From Megascapheus bottae (Eukaryota > Chordata > Mammalia > Rodentia > Geomyidae), in assembly GCA_024803745.1 (NCBI GenBank), contig JANJXV010000130.1:1230501-1294500 (forward strand): a DNA stretch of 64,000 nt, written 5' to 3'. The position numbers were made by a program, and so were the translations under genes. The notes beneath the pieces were generated by a model, which was not told the DNA's origin, did not search any database, and was given only the letters and a program-made list of their open reading frames with translations. Of the stretch, positions 1 through 10,169 are shown piece after piece; the first letter of the stretch is position 1, and each line of letters begins with the position of its first letter.

Positions 1-61
1 ACTATATCTGGATTGGGGTGATTTTGTATGGGTGTATATTTTCTAATACTAGAGACTGGAT

Positions 62-275
62 CCAGAGAGCTCCCCAGCCCCTTTACTTATTTTTCAGATA
101 GGGCCTCATGTTCTTGCTGAGAGCCAGCCTGGATCCACAATTCTCCTGCGTACATCTCCCGTTTTGCTTAGCTATGGACACAGGCAGGCACCACCACAGC
201 TGGCTGATTTGATGAGACAGAGTCTGTTCCAACAGTACAAGGCTCCCGTTCCACCACCATATCCCGAGTAGCTAG
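62..275 (-). mobile_element. Old 7SL-7SL SINE remnant
   Basis: On the minus strand there are two decayed 7SL-like arms in tandem. On the plus strand each shows a 'gatagggcctcatg' or 'gatgagacagagtct' segment followed by a decayed 'gtagctagctgag' or 'caggcaccaccaca' segment. The order matches the better copies at 17608-17908 and 46728-47015, but the tRNA-like arm is missing or unrecognisable. An AAT/TAA-rich simple tract follows at 283-303. Divergence is high, so the family call is tentative. Confidence 0.5.
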
Positions 276-969
276 CTGAGATTTTAAATAATAATAATAA
301 TAAATGAAGCTTTAATTCTGCATTGAAGCAAGCACAATGCAAAAAAATAATTATTTTTAACAATCCTGTAAGCCAAGAAGAATTTGAAAAGTGGGATATT
401 TGCAGAAATGACTGCAGATTTCAGAGAAGATAATGGTCTCATGATTCTATTTTCTAAAATAGTTCATTTTATATTGTATTTTAAAACTTTTATCAACTTA
501 TACTAGTCACACATATTAATTGTCTCAGTGGGATATCTCCATAGGTGTTCCTGGGGCACACTGATCAAATCTCGTACAGATTTCCTTTCAGAGAATATGA
601 TTAAAATAACTTACTAATGAGATAACATTTCAAGGCTCTTCTAGTATGAGGGGCTGTGAGCTTGTATGTGGATGGTTCTTTGGCCCTGAGCTGATGGTCA
701 CTGAAGATGATAATTAGGCGAGATTCATTATACTTTCTTGAAGTTGTTAACCATTCAAGTTTATCATTGAAAGCCAAAAAAAAGGGGGACCAATCAAACT
801 AAAATAAACTGAAGGCCCAAGAATGCACACTTGCTTCTTTCTCTCCAATAGCCTCCCCCTGGGCTAATTCCTAAATCTGTGAAGTACAACTTAATTTAAA
901 TTTTTGAAGGAGGAAAAAAAAGAATCATCAATTTCCACCTTGCTCAGAACCCATTCACCTGATTGGAAC
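276..969. other. Non-coding DNA, nothing recognised
   Basis: AT-rich DNA without a recognisable repeat or gene. A homopurine run of A and G lies at 776-790. Confidence 0.6.
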
Positions 970-1322
970 AGCAGGATCAATTCTATCTGCCCACCCTCCA
1001 TGTGAGGATATTGGAAAGTGGTGGGACCTTCAAAGGGGAGGGGTTTAGTTAATAAGGTCATGAATATTCATGTGGTCCTCACAGGATTCTAGTTATCTTC
1101 TTCAAGTGTCTTTACTAATGGGCAAAACTATCCCCTCTCTGTTCTCTGGCTGTTACGCCTACATTGTTGAGGCCCACCATGTAGTGATGTGGCCAGAGAA
1201 GCCTCACTACTGCCACACAGCTCTTAGGCCTGTAGAACTATGAACTAAGCAAACCTCTTCTCTTTGTATATTACAAAGCCCTGGGTATTTTGTGCTAGCA
1301 ATGGACACTGAACTAATATGAA
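970..1322 (+). mobile_element. Solo LTR of MaLR type (MLT1/MST-like)
   Basis: The block 'ggtgggacct' with 'aataaggtcatgaa' in the middle, and the end 'gtagaactatgaactaagcaaacctcttctct...tattttgtgctagca...gaactaatatg', follow the plan of mammalian ERVL-MaLR LTRs: the 'ggtgggacctt...aggtcatga' segment, the 'ccagaactgtga...aataaacctctt' polyadenylation region and the terminal 'ggactaa'. No internal retroviral sequence is adjacent, so it is a solo LTR. It is heavily diverged and inactive. The subfamily is not resolved. Confidence 0.75.
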
Positions 1323-1358
1323 ATCATCAAAGACTTCCTTTGTCAAACGCACTTATAC

Positions 1359-1583
1359 TGAGTCAGGTGCTGGTGGCTCACACCTAGAATCCTAGCTACT
1401 CAGAAGACTGAGATCTGAGGATTGTGGTTCAAAGCCAACCCAGGCAGGAAAGTCCATGAGACTCATCTCCAATGAACCACCGGAAAAAACAGGAGTGGCC
1501 CTGTGGCTCAAGTGGTAAAGTACTAGCCTTGAGCGGAAGAGCTCAGGGACAGCACCCAGGCCCAGAGTTCAAGCTCCATGACC

Positions 1584-1586
<3 letters not shown>
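1359..1586 (+). mobile_element. 7SL-Geo dimeric SINE
   Basis: The left arm (1361-1465) is 7SL RNA-like, with 'ggtggctcacacct', 'cctagctactcag', 'gactgagatctgagg' and the B-box-like 'ggttcaaagcc'. A linker 'gagactcatctccaatgaaccacc' joins it to the right arm (1490-1583), which has 'tgtggctcaagtggtaaag', 'ctagccttgagc' and 'gagttcaagctcc'. The A-tail runs straight into a CA microsatellite. The copy is full length and moderately diverged. Confidence 0.9.

Positions 1587-1636
<50 letters not shown>
1587..1636. repeat. (CA)25 microsatellite
   Basis: Uninterrupted 50-bp AC repeat directly at the 3' tail of the upstream SINE, so it probably grew from that tail. It causes the spurious TH and CV dipeptide frames on both strands. 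Confidence 0.98.
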
Positions 1637-1638
<2 letters not shown>

Positions 1639-1639
1639 C

Positions 1640-2834
1640 TTTGTGTTTTCCTTTTCAGCTTGGACAAGGACCACCCAGCAAGAACCACATACTATGGTCA
1701 TCCACACAGGAAGAAGAGTTTGTCTGAGTGCCACATGGAGGCATGGAGATCACTTTTTCTTTCCTTTTGCTATCCGTGGAGTTGAGGAGCCTGTTGCTAT
1801 CCCTTCTGGATTATTCTTCTTAGCATATGGGCAAATTACATGACAAGGACCACCAGGGCAAAGCACAGCCTTGTTGAAGGCATAGGGTTTGCTGAAGGGA
1901 AATTATTGCATTTTTCTGAGCCAAACCAGCCTTTCTGGTACTGGATAGGCAGACTCAAGGCCGATGAGAACCCAAGAAATGTGTCCTATTTGCCACTGTG
2001 GCCTAGTTCCACCAAGTTCCATTTTATGGCATCATCTCCAAGTTCCACATCACAATCATGGAGAATCTCTATGGTCCCTTAATTTCCTTCAGTGCCCCAT
2101 TTTAAGCTTCTGTCCTATCAACATCCAGCCCAGCAGCTCTTTGTGGCTAGGGACACCTACACCCCAACTCAGCAGTCTTGCTTGCTATTGTCCCATCATT
2201 ATTCTCTCTGGGGCTCCCTGTAGCTTTCTTGTTCAATTAGCAATGTACACGTGATTGCCTGGGATTGCCTGGGATGAACTTCTTATGGTAACACAGGAGG
2301 CCACAGGAGAGCCTGGAGGGCAAAAGCTAAGGGGGCATCTATATATTAGAACCATGTCACAGGGTTGTTGGAGGACATTTCCGAAGAGAACTGTTATTCG
2401 TAGAAGTTGATCAAAGGGGAAAACTGTGGTTGGGAGGCATTTTTTTTTTACCCATGAGGAGCTTAACTCAATCCTAAACTGGAAATTGTCTTGCCTTCTC
2501 CTCTATTCCCAACTCTTTTCCTACAATGAGAAGAACAGGAATAAGCCTCATTCTCTAATGTCTCAGGAGGAGACATACAGTCTCACACTCAGCTGCCGAA
2601 CTGATTTAAGATTAGGCACCAGCCTGAACCTTTTGCTTGCCGAGCGGTGCTGGGTTTACTGGTTGGCTCTCCAGTTCTATATTTTACTGCGGGACACATA
2701 GTCAGATTCATGTTGACATTTCCATCCCCCCCACACACACTCTGCTCTACCATGCCAAACTTTTTGTTTTTTGGATCGGTCATGGGACTACCTTTTCTTT
2801 CTTTAGGTTTTTATGTTAGCATGAATTGTAGAAT
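1640..2834. other. Non-coding DNA, nothing recognised
   Basis: No repeat family or gene is recognised. A perfect tandem duplication of the 10-mer 'gattgcctgg' lies at 2253-2272. Several short open frames overlap on both strands, with no sign of coding constraint. Confidence 0.55.
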
Positions 2835-3487
2835 TTAATATAATTTATTCAACTTCACACCATCTATAGTATGATTTCCTAGATACCTTTCCCTTCCTTA
2901 GTTTTAAGTTTCTTTATGCTATTTCATATACTTTCTCATATGTATATATATATACATAATACACATACTTACATATACATACATGTAATGTACCTCTGTA
3001 ATATTTATCCCCAACATCTTCTCCCTTCACCCTCTTTCCACGCACTGTCCTTTTATAATCATCTTATTATTTAAAGTCTAGATACTACCTGTAAGTGAAG
3101 ACATGCAGTATATTTTTTTTTCTGTTCCTGGCTTATTTCACTTAATTTCACGATCTCCCATTCCATCCATTTTCCTAAATTTCATCTTCTTTACAACTGA
3201 ATATTTCTTTTTTTTAAGTTCTTTTGTCATGGGGCTTGAACTCAGGGCTTGTGCACTGTCTCTGAACTCTTTCACTCTACCACTTTGAGCCACGGCTCTA
3301 CTTCCAGTTTTCTGGTAATTCATTGTAAAGAGTCTCACAGACTTTTTCCTGCCCTGGAGTTGGCTTCACTGTGATCCTCCCATCTCAGCCTCCTGCATAG
3401 CTAGGACTACAGACATGAGTCTGTATAGATGTATAGATGCACTACATTTTCTTTATGTAGTTGTTGGTTATAGATATTATGTGATTT
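2835..3487 (-). mobile_element. Old L1 3' end, split by SINEs
   Basis: The plus strand reads as the complement of an old L1 3' region: 'aagtgaagacatgcagtat...ctgttcctggcttatttcacttaattt...ccattccatccattttcc', continuing after a SINE as 'cactacattttctttatgtag'. These match the antisense of the well-known L1 'gtgaaataagccag' ORF2/3' UTR segment. The SINE at 3216-3425 sits inside it and another abuts it at 3488. An AT/TA-rich tract lies at 2936-2990. Confidence 0.65.
3216..3425 (-). mobile_element. 7SL-Geo dimeric SINE
   Basis: In antisense, the Geo arm comes first ('ggggcttgaactcagggct', 'ctctaccactttgagccac'), followed by the linker 'ttcattgtaaagagtctcacag' and the 7SL arm ('atctcagcctcctgcatagctagga'). 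It is inserted in an L1 fragment of the same orientation. Confidence 0.85.
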
Positions 3488-3678
3488 TTTTTGCCAGTCC
3501 TGGGGCTTGAACTCAGGGCCTGAGCACTGTCCTTGGGCTTTCTCAAGGCTAGAGTTCTACTACTTGAGCCTCAGCACCACTTCTGGCTTTTTCTGTGTAT
3601 CTGGAACCGAGGACTTGAGCCCTGGTCTTTGTGCATGCTAGGCAAGCACTGTACCACTAGGCCAAACTCCTGACCAAT
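3488..3678 (-). mobile_element. IDL-Geo dimeric SINE
   Basis: In antisense: a poly(T) tail, the Geo arm ('gccagtcctggggcttgaac', 'cctgagcactgtccttggg'), the linker 'ttctgtgtatctggaacc', then the ID/tRNA-Ala-like arm with the complement of the B box ('gacttgagccc', diverged) and 'gcatgctaggcaagcac...ccactaggcca', the complement of an A box. It is essentially full length. Confidence 0.93.
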
Positions 3679-3679
3679 T

Positions 3680-5354
3680 CTATGTAATTTTGACAGAAAT
3701 GGGGAAAGGGAAAAAAAAGCACTGTGAGACAAGTATGTGAGACTGGGCCTTTTAGCACAAGGGCATATAGTGAGAATGGCTTCAGACAACACATTTCAGA
3801 ACTCAAATAACACTTTGGTTGCTGGTTTCAAAAATACAAGCTTTCCTGTATGCCATTCCTTGGCTACTAGAAGTCTTTCAAATGGTTGAGTGGGTGTTGT
3901 TTTTCCCGTCTATTGTCTTGGACACTGTTACCAGGGCTCTGAAAGTACCCCTGGCCTGTTCAAGGGAACACAGCTGGGAACAGTCATTACTCAGACTTGA
4001 ACCCAGAATACCTGGGGCATCTACTGTCAGAGCTCACACTGGCTCTCCTCTCCTGACCTGGCATCCCTGTCAGCTCTAGAGGGAATGCTCCGTGGGCCGC
4101 CTCCATCACTCTGCTCTGCTGTTCCTTTGAAAAAGAGGTGTTTGGCACTGAAGGAGCTGTTCCAATTCAGAAGAGATACTCACCATGTGGGTTCTGGTCC
4201 CCAAGGTCATTTCAGTCTACTTGCAGCCAGCACAGATGAGTCAGTGAGAGGCAACTTACGGGGGATCCTTGGGTGGAGGGGGCTGGCAAGATACCTTCAT
4301 GTCTGTCTTCCTTCTTCTCTGCCAAGCACACTGTTCAAACCTCATTTGCACCCCGTGACATAAAATAATAGTATTCGGGAGTATAAAGGGACTTTCAGAC
4401 CAGCACACTCACAGCGGTCAACAAAGAAAAAACCAACACATCTGCTGATCTGCCAAAACAGACTAGCCTTGGCTGACTGGCTTCTAGCAAATGCACTTTC
4501 CCAGGAGGTGGCGGGGTGGGAGTAGGAGCGGAAGAGGGGATGAAGCAGGCATATATTATTCACACCCCATGTTTTAACTGAACACTTACTCTGCCTTGAT
4601 ACCATCTCAGCTCTGGGGACGGAGACTGGGAAATTCAGGGTCACTGTGGAGTTTTGTTGTTTGGGGTCTTTGTGCTCGTCCTGAACACACACACAAAAAA
4701 AGGAGCAGGAACTTTTGTCTTTTGTTCCCTGATCTGGTCCTAGGGCCTGGTAATATGCCTAGAAAGATGGGGTGAATGGGTGAATGGAATGTAGGGAAAC
4801 CGACAGCTAACAAGCCAGCGGACATTGATATGAGTATGAACACTTATGGGCTTGTTTATGCATGCATATGTTATGTACATACATAGTTCTGTGTTATATG
4901 CAGAAGCAATACACAGGCATATACAGACAAGTGCATATATGCATGCTTACACATATGTATACATATGAATATCTGCATCCTTACAGGTGTGCGTGTGTGT
5001 GAGTGTGTGTGCAAGCTCACGTTTGTCTCCTAACCATAAAACATAATCCAACTAATCTTTGTCTGTCATGCTGCACTGTGCGTATTATAATCTATGTTAT
5101 CTTTCTGATTAGACACCCATACATCAGTGTCCATGTGTACATCTATCCTAGCAGAGGATCTCAGCTTTATGATGAGGTAGTTTTCCATTTTCCAGCATGC
5201 AAACATTACAGAAGTACAAGGCAACTTGGTAGAGACTGCATTCTGCATGTTTACTTTAGAGCTTTCCCGAGATCGACACCTCTCCCACCCTTAAGGCCCA
5301 GTCACACACATGTACGTGTTCTACCACATTTCACATTTAGGCTCTGTTATGACT
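3680..5354. other. Non-coding DNA, mostly unique
   Basis: No gene is recognised. The only structured part is the alternating purine-pyrimidine tract listed separately at 4850-5012. A 158-codon open frame (5003-5479) starts in that tract and ends in repeat DNA, with no recognisable domain; I do not call it a gene. Confidence 0.55.
4850..5012. repeat. Alternating CA/TG and TATG-rich low-complexity tract
   Basis: Dense 'gcatgcatatg', 'acatacatag', 'acacatatgtatacatatg' and 'gtgcgtgtgtgtgagtgtgtgtg' motifs, mainly alternating purine and pyrimidine. Such sequence can adopt Z-DNA. It looks like a decayed microsatellite cluster. Confidence 0.65.
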
Positions 5355-5480
5355 CCCCTGGGACAGTTCATGATGTGGAGCTACTGGGTGCATTTATTTT
5401 TCCTTCTGACATTTCCCACCAGCAATACCCTACTCTATGTTCTCTTTTGGTTGTCATTTTTTTATTCAACGGTGGGTAGA
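5355..5480 (-). mobile_element. Possible old L1 fragment
   Basis: The segment 'tgacatttcccaccagcaatacc...ctatgttctctttt' resembles the antisense of the L1 ORF2 C-terminal zinc-knuckle region. It is short and cut by the following SINE. Confidence 0.4.
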
Positions 5481-5489
5481 TAAAAGTCA

Positions 5490-5782
5490 TGTCAATCTGG
5501 GGGCCAGAGACTCAGACCTTTCATCTGAGTTACTCAGGAGGCTGAGATCCAAGTGTCGTGGTTCGAAGCCAGCCTGGTAAAAAGCATCCATGAGATGATT
5601 ATCTCTAATTAATCACACACACACACTCCCCCCCACACACACACGCACGCACTCATGCCTAAAGTACAACTGTGGTTCAAGTGGTAGAGCACTAGCCTTG
5701 AGCAAAAGCAGCTCAGGAACAGCATTAGGCCCTGAGTTCAAGCTGCAGGATTGGCACACAGACATATTATAAAAAAAAAAAA
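5490..5782 (+). mobile_element. 7SL-Geo SINE with CA-expanded linker
   Basis: The left 7SL arm is decayed but keeps 'gttactcaggaggctgagatc' and 'gtggttcgaagccagcctgg'. The linker 'gatgattatctctaattaatcacacac' carries a CA/CCCC tract (5614-5650). The right arm reads 'actgtggttcaagtggtagag', 'ctagccttgagc' and 'gagttcaagctgc', followed by an A13 tail. The microsatellite sits between the arms, not in the tail. Confidence 0.82.
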
Positions 5783-5784
5783 AG

Positions 5785-6640
5785 CCCTCCGGGCTTTTGG
5801 CTCCTTCATTTCTATTTCTGTATAATATCCTAACATAAAGATTCCGTATTATAAAATATACATTACAATATTTGTGGCCTAAGCTATTCTGAAGAATGCC
5901 CTTCAGATCTAGGTAGCCCATGCATGTATCTTGATACATAAATGCACGCAGTTCCCCACGGTGAATTCTTACAGCTCCAATTTCTGGGTTATTGACTATG
6001 TATCATCCCAGCTCTGCTAAATCGCAAAGCTCCCACCAAAGGCTTTAAAAGTTCTTGTAGCTCCACATCCCAGCCCCTTTGAAAGGAATGACTCTTACCT
6101 ACCCCCTACCAACAACCACAGATGATAAAGGAGAGTAACTAGGAGGTCTCTTTCTCTGCTTTGAAGTGAAGAATTCGCCTGCTCTTTCCCCAGCCCTGTG
6201 AGAGGAAGATGAACAGGGAGCAGTAGGAGTCCCCGGAGCTGTTACAGGATGAGCTCGCTCTGCAGGACACCGGGATGGCAATCTCAGCCTCTAGGTGTTC
6301 ACTGTCAACTCCATAAATGGAGAACATCCGTCAAAGACGGAGGCGTGAGGAATGACAAAGCCCTTCGCCACAATGATTTTCCTTCCTGTTTATCTCAAAG
6401 AAGATGATCCATCATGGCAGGGGTAAGGTCCCCCTGAGGAGTCTCTGCTGATCAGACAAGCTACCAGAAGGCTAAGCCAGGGGGCAGCATTTTCCTTGTA
6501 TGGTCTGGTTGTCTGCTCATGCACTGTGCTAACACCCTGAGCAGTAAGGCTATGTCTTCCTCCCTGTCTTGTTCATTAATTCACTCAACATGATTGAGAG
6601 TCAATGCTGAACAGGCGAAGACCTCACATTCTGTTCATCA
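5785..6640. other. Non-coding DNA, nothing recognised
   Basis: No repeat family or gene is recognised. The overlapping minus-strand frames around 6099-6327 have no domain. Confidence 0.55.
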
Positions 6641-6644
6641 ATGA

Positions 6645-7040
6645 GCCAGGTGCAGTGGCTATCACCTGTATTCCAAGCTATTCATGAGGCTGAGATTGGA
6701 AGATCAGGGTTTGAAGCCAGCAGCAATATTCTTCAAGACTTAGTTTGGCCTAGTGGTTAAAGTGCTTGCCTAACATGCACGAAGACCCGGGTTCGATTCC
6801 TCAGTACCACATACATAGAAAAAAGCCGGAAGTGGTGCTGAGGCTCAAGTGATAGAGCTCTAGCCTTGAGAAAGTCCAAAGACAGTGCTCAGGCCCTGAG
6901 CTCAAGCCCAGGACTGGCAAAAAAAAATAATAATAGTAATAACCACAACAAAAGGCCGAGAGGCATAATTTAAGTCGTAGTGGAGCACCTGTCTAGGAAG
7001 TCTGAGGCCCTTACTCCACACCCCAATACCACGAAAGAAA
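6645..7040 (+). mobile_element. Older 7SL-tRNA dimeric SINE, interrupted
   Basis: The left 7SL arm (6645-6732: 'gccaggtgcagtggctatcacctgta', 'ggctgagattggaagatcag', 'ggtttgaagccagc') and the right tRNA-like arm (6950-7035: 'ggccgagaggcataatttaa', 'agtggagcacctgtctagg', 'tctgaggccc') are split by a younger IDL-Geo insertion. This right arm is the plainer tRNA-like form, with 'gagcacctg...ctagg', in contrast to the Geo form. An A-rich tail follows at 7053-7070. Confidence 0.65.
6738..6935 (+). mobile_element. IDL-Geo dimeric SINE, nested
   Basis: The ID/tRNA-Ala-like left arm has an A box 'TGGCCTAGTGG' (6746-6756) and a perfect RNA polymerase III B box 'GGTTCGATTCC' (6790-6800). The linker 'accacatacatagaaaaaag' is followed by the Geo arm 'gctgaggctcaagtgatagag', 'ctagccttgagaaag' and 'ctgagctcaagccc', then an A-tail that has mutated to (AAT)n. 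It is inserted in an older SINE, so it is younger than that element. Confidence 0.93.
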
Positions 7041-7044
7041 GATA

Positions 7045-8285
7045 AGAGAAAGAACAACAAAAAAAAGGAAACCATGACACTTTCCCTGAATTCTGTTTAA
7101 TGACCTCATCTATTAGGCTGTGTCTTATTGAGTGAGAGGTGAACGGACACGATCCCTTTCTCCACCAAACTCCCAGCCTAGTATGATTTATCTTATACGT
7201 AGGTTCAAAGGGCTGATCAGAATCCAGAGTGAGTAATCAAGGATTGTGTGCTCCAGTGAGCTACTCCATTCACAAAGACTAAACCCATAACACTTCCCAG
7301 AACCACACCGGAGGCTGTATGAGATTGAACATGGCATCCACGAGTCTGGCTGGTCCATTTTTGTGGTGCGTTTTAGTAAAGTGAGGTCCAGGAGAAGCTT
7401 TTGTGGCCCTAGAGCCTCATTTACCAAGAGGAAGCTTGACCAACAGGAATCCTTGACTTTCAATAGAAAGACAAACAAGGCCAAGATCCCTCCTCCAACT
7501 TCAATCCCAGGTCTCGAAAACAACAGAAAGCAGTCACTACACTGGCTGCCAATTTACCTCTTTTAATCCTCACACGGAAACGGTGGGTGGGGGGGTGGGG
7601 GGGAGGGCAGCAGGAACCCCCAACGCCATCTTCCAAAAAAGGAAAGTCATGAGAATCTGTTTTCTCAAAGCTACTAATCTGCAAAAATCATTCTTTGAAT
7701 CCAATTCCTCTTGAGTAAAAAAATTAGCACTGATTCATCCATTGGCAAATGAGATGTCGACTGTGGAAGTTTTATCCAGGAGCCCTTTATATTTTTTTTC
7801 TGGAAGGTCAGAGTTGTCCCCACCTGACTTGTTTTGGGCTGGACCTCATCCAGTTCACCCAAGTTCCATTTCTAGGAACTATAACTCACTGTGTCCTGTG
7901 TTCTTATAATCCCAAGGCAAAGGGTGGGAACCTTGTGAGAGAGACAACAAAAGACAGCACAGCTCTAGCCCCTCTACTCTTGGCTAACCAGGACTTTCCC
8001 CCATGACCATCACAAGCCAGTGGCCTACAGTATGAAGATCAATCAGATCCTGGCTCCTCATCAGGAACCCATGACTTCACTTATCTAAACAATCATTCCC
8101 TCTATGGTACCATTTACTTAACATCTATGGATCCTATCGGTGGAGTTTCTGGATTACTTCACCTATGTCATTGGGGAGGAGACAAGGGTACCAATACAAA
8201 CCCAAGCCATTGTCCACACATGAAAATATAAGCAATAAAAGTGGGAGAGAAATTCATTATTGGCAGTAGGATTAGCTAATACCAT
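7045..8285. other. Non-coding DNA, nothing recognised
   Basis: A G-rich run lies at 7582-7608 on the plus strand ('gtgggtgggggggtgggggg'). No repeat family or gene is recognised; open frames of 62-111 codons overlap on both strands. Confidence 0.55.
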
Positions 8286-8287
8286 CA

Positions 8288-8450
8288 GGGGTGATTTATT
8301 GAGCATTTAATGTATTCTTGCCAATCTTGCAGAAGCAGAGTGAGATTACTGTACCAAGTCCTTGAACAGTTGAGGGCAGAAAGGTTCAAAGTGGTTCAAG
8401 TGGTAGACCACGACATCACAGTGGTCAGCCAGCAGTGGAACTGGAATGGG
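8288..8450 (+). mobile_element. Probable MIR relic
   Basis: 'gatttattgagcatttaatgtattcttgcc' near the start and 'aggttcaaagtggttcaag...ccagcagtggaactggaatgggg' at the end parallel the MIR core ('tttattgagc...gtgcc', 'aggttaagtaacttgcc...ctagtaagtggcagagc'). It is very diverged. Confidence 0.5.
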
Positions 8451-8734
8451 GACAGACATGTCATAAGAAGAAAGTGAAGCTTTGCCCAGCTACAATATCC
8501 ATTCCCAGTTGGCAAAGGAAAAAACCAACCCTAAATGTGGTAAAAAAAATTCTACACAATCACAGTTCAATAAGATAGTGCATAAATACCAAAATGAATG
8601 AATGATACAAAGCTATGAATTTGCCTAGGCAGTTGTTTATGATGTCCTTGGAAGTAAACTTGCAAGGAATGTATACACACAGAAAGAGAATGCAACTGAA
8701 GGCAAGAAGCTTTGTCTGTTTGCACACTTTTGTA

Positions 8735-8840
8735 TCCTTGGCACCTAAGACGGTGCCGGGCATATAATAGATGATTAATCAATATCTGCCAAGGAAATTA
8801 ATGGGTTCTTAGTGAATCCATAAGTAAATTAGTTATCAGC
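8735..8840 (+). mobile_element. L2/MIR-like 3' end relic
   Basis: 'ttggcacctaagacggtgccgggcatataatagatgattaatcaat' resembles the 'gcacctagcacagtgcctggcacatagtaggtgctcaataaat' terminus shared by L2 and MIR elements. It runs straight into the TGGA/TGAA minisatellite. Confidence 0.5.
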
Positions 8841-9118
8841 TGAATGAATGCATGGATGGCTACTGAATTGATGGATGATGGATGGATGAATTAATGAATG
8901 GATAAATGAGTGGATGATGAATAAATGAATCATAAGTGGATAGAGGGATGAATGATTAATACATGAATACGTGGGTGGATTGGTGAATAAGTGGATGGAT
9001 AGGTGAATAAGTGGATGGATGGATGAATAAATGGATGGATGGATGAATAAATGGATGGATGGATGGATGGATGATGAATACATGAATGATAAGTGGATGG
9101 ATGGATGAATGAGTGGCT
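8841..9118. repeat. (TGGA)/(TGAA) tetranucleotide minisatellite
   Basis: About 280 bp of interspersed GGAT, GAAT and GATGAATAAGTG units. The unit 'aataagtggatggat' and near variants recur at roughly 20-bp spacing around 8985-9055. On the minus strand this yields a spurious Ile/His/Pro/Ser-rich reading frame. Confidence 0.95.
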
Positions 9119-9119
9119 G

Positions 9120-9795
9120 AATATGCCAAAACCTAAGTAATGGTAATTCCTGGGTGATGGATTTCCAAGTAATTCCATTCCAATTTGTGTGTTTCTGCAT
9201 GTCTTATTTTTGCATCAATAAATAAAGATTGGCTGTGTAATTAGAGAGGAAAAGCCACCTAGTCACCTCCAGGATTAATCACAGCCTAGAAAGAACAGGA
9301 GTCACGAAGCTGAAGTCTAGCCCAGATCCTAGCATGAGGTTCAGGTGTAACTTGCTTCATTAACTTGTAGAGGCGTTGGTGTCAAGCTTGGGTTTGAAAG
9401 TGTCAGTTGCAAACATCACCATCCTGCCATCCATAAACCAGTGTTAAAAATCTCAGCTCAGCCACTCCAGGGGCAGCATTTTCCAACCTTTAGATACAAA
9501 GTCACTCTTATTTGTGTTACTTCTGGGTTCCTCCTGAACCACCATTTTAAATACATCTTTTAATTTTAACTATTATTTTATATAACTATTTTTATTCTTA
9601 TTTATGGACACATATTTTTATAGATTGCTATAAATTTGTATGTATTTCTATATATTTATGTATATTTTATATAAACATATAAGTATATATTGTGAAAGTA
9701 TAATGTTGATAATACATACCTACTTATGTTTCAAATCACCATACATTAGTAACATGAGAGGGTTTCACTGTGTGTCTACATACATGCAAACAGTG
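9120..9795. other. Non-coding DNA with AT-rich tract
   Basis: No gene is recognised. The part at 9545-9690 is almost pure A/T with many TATA and TTTAT words. Confidence 0.55.
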
Positions 9796-9796
9796 C

Positions 9797-10046
9797 ACTT
9801 TTTTTTTTTGGTCAGTTGTGGGGCTTAACAGTCTGGGCCTGGGCGTTGTCCCTGATCTCTTCAGCTCAAGGCCACCACCCTACCCTTTGAACTACAGCAC
9901 CACTTCCAGTCTTCTAGTGGTTAATTGGAGATAAAGAGTCTCAGGGTCTTTAGTGCCCAGGCTGTCTTTGAACCAAGATCCTCAGATGTCAACCTCCTGA
10001 ATAGCTAGGATTACAGCATGAGCCACTGAGGCTGGCTGCAGTGTAC
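9797..10046 (-). mobile_element. 7SL-Geo dimeric SINE
   Basis: In antisense: a T10 tail, the Geo arm ('gtggggcttaac', 'gcctgggcgttgtccctgat', 'actacagcaccacttccag'), the linker 'gtggttaattggagataaag', then the 7SL arm ('atcctcagatgtcaacctcc', 'gaatagctaggattacag', 'catgagccac'). It is full length. Confidence 0.9.
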
Positions 10047-10108
10047 TTTGAACAACTTGACTCTTATATTTCCTCTGTCTCCCCAATTTGGTGGGTTTCA
10101 TTATGAGT

Positions 10109-10111
<3 letters not shown>

Positions 10112-10168
<57 letters not shown>
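10112..10168. repeat. (GT)28 microsatellite
   Basis: Uninterrupted TG repeat of about 57 bp, not attached to a SINE tail. It causes a Cys/Val-repeat frame on the plus strand. Confidence 0.98.

Positions 10169-10169
<1 letters not shown>

Noticed and set aside
1472..1843. 123-codon plus-strand frame
   Set aside because: It starts in a SINE and crosses the CA microsatellite (His-Thr repeats).
5003..5479. 158-codon plus-strand frame
   Set aside because: Begins in a low-complexity CA/TG tract and ends at an L1-like fragment beside a SINE. No domain, and the composition is Cys/His-heavy in places without motif order.
8841..9118. CRISPR-like array of short repeats
   Set aside because: The repeats are tetranucleotides without unique spacers, in a mammalian genome.
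8829..9200. Minus-strand 123-codon frame rich in Ile, His, Pro and Ser
   Set aside because: It is the complement of the TGGA/TGAA tetranucleotide repeat.
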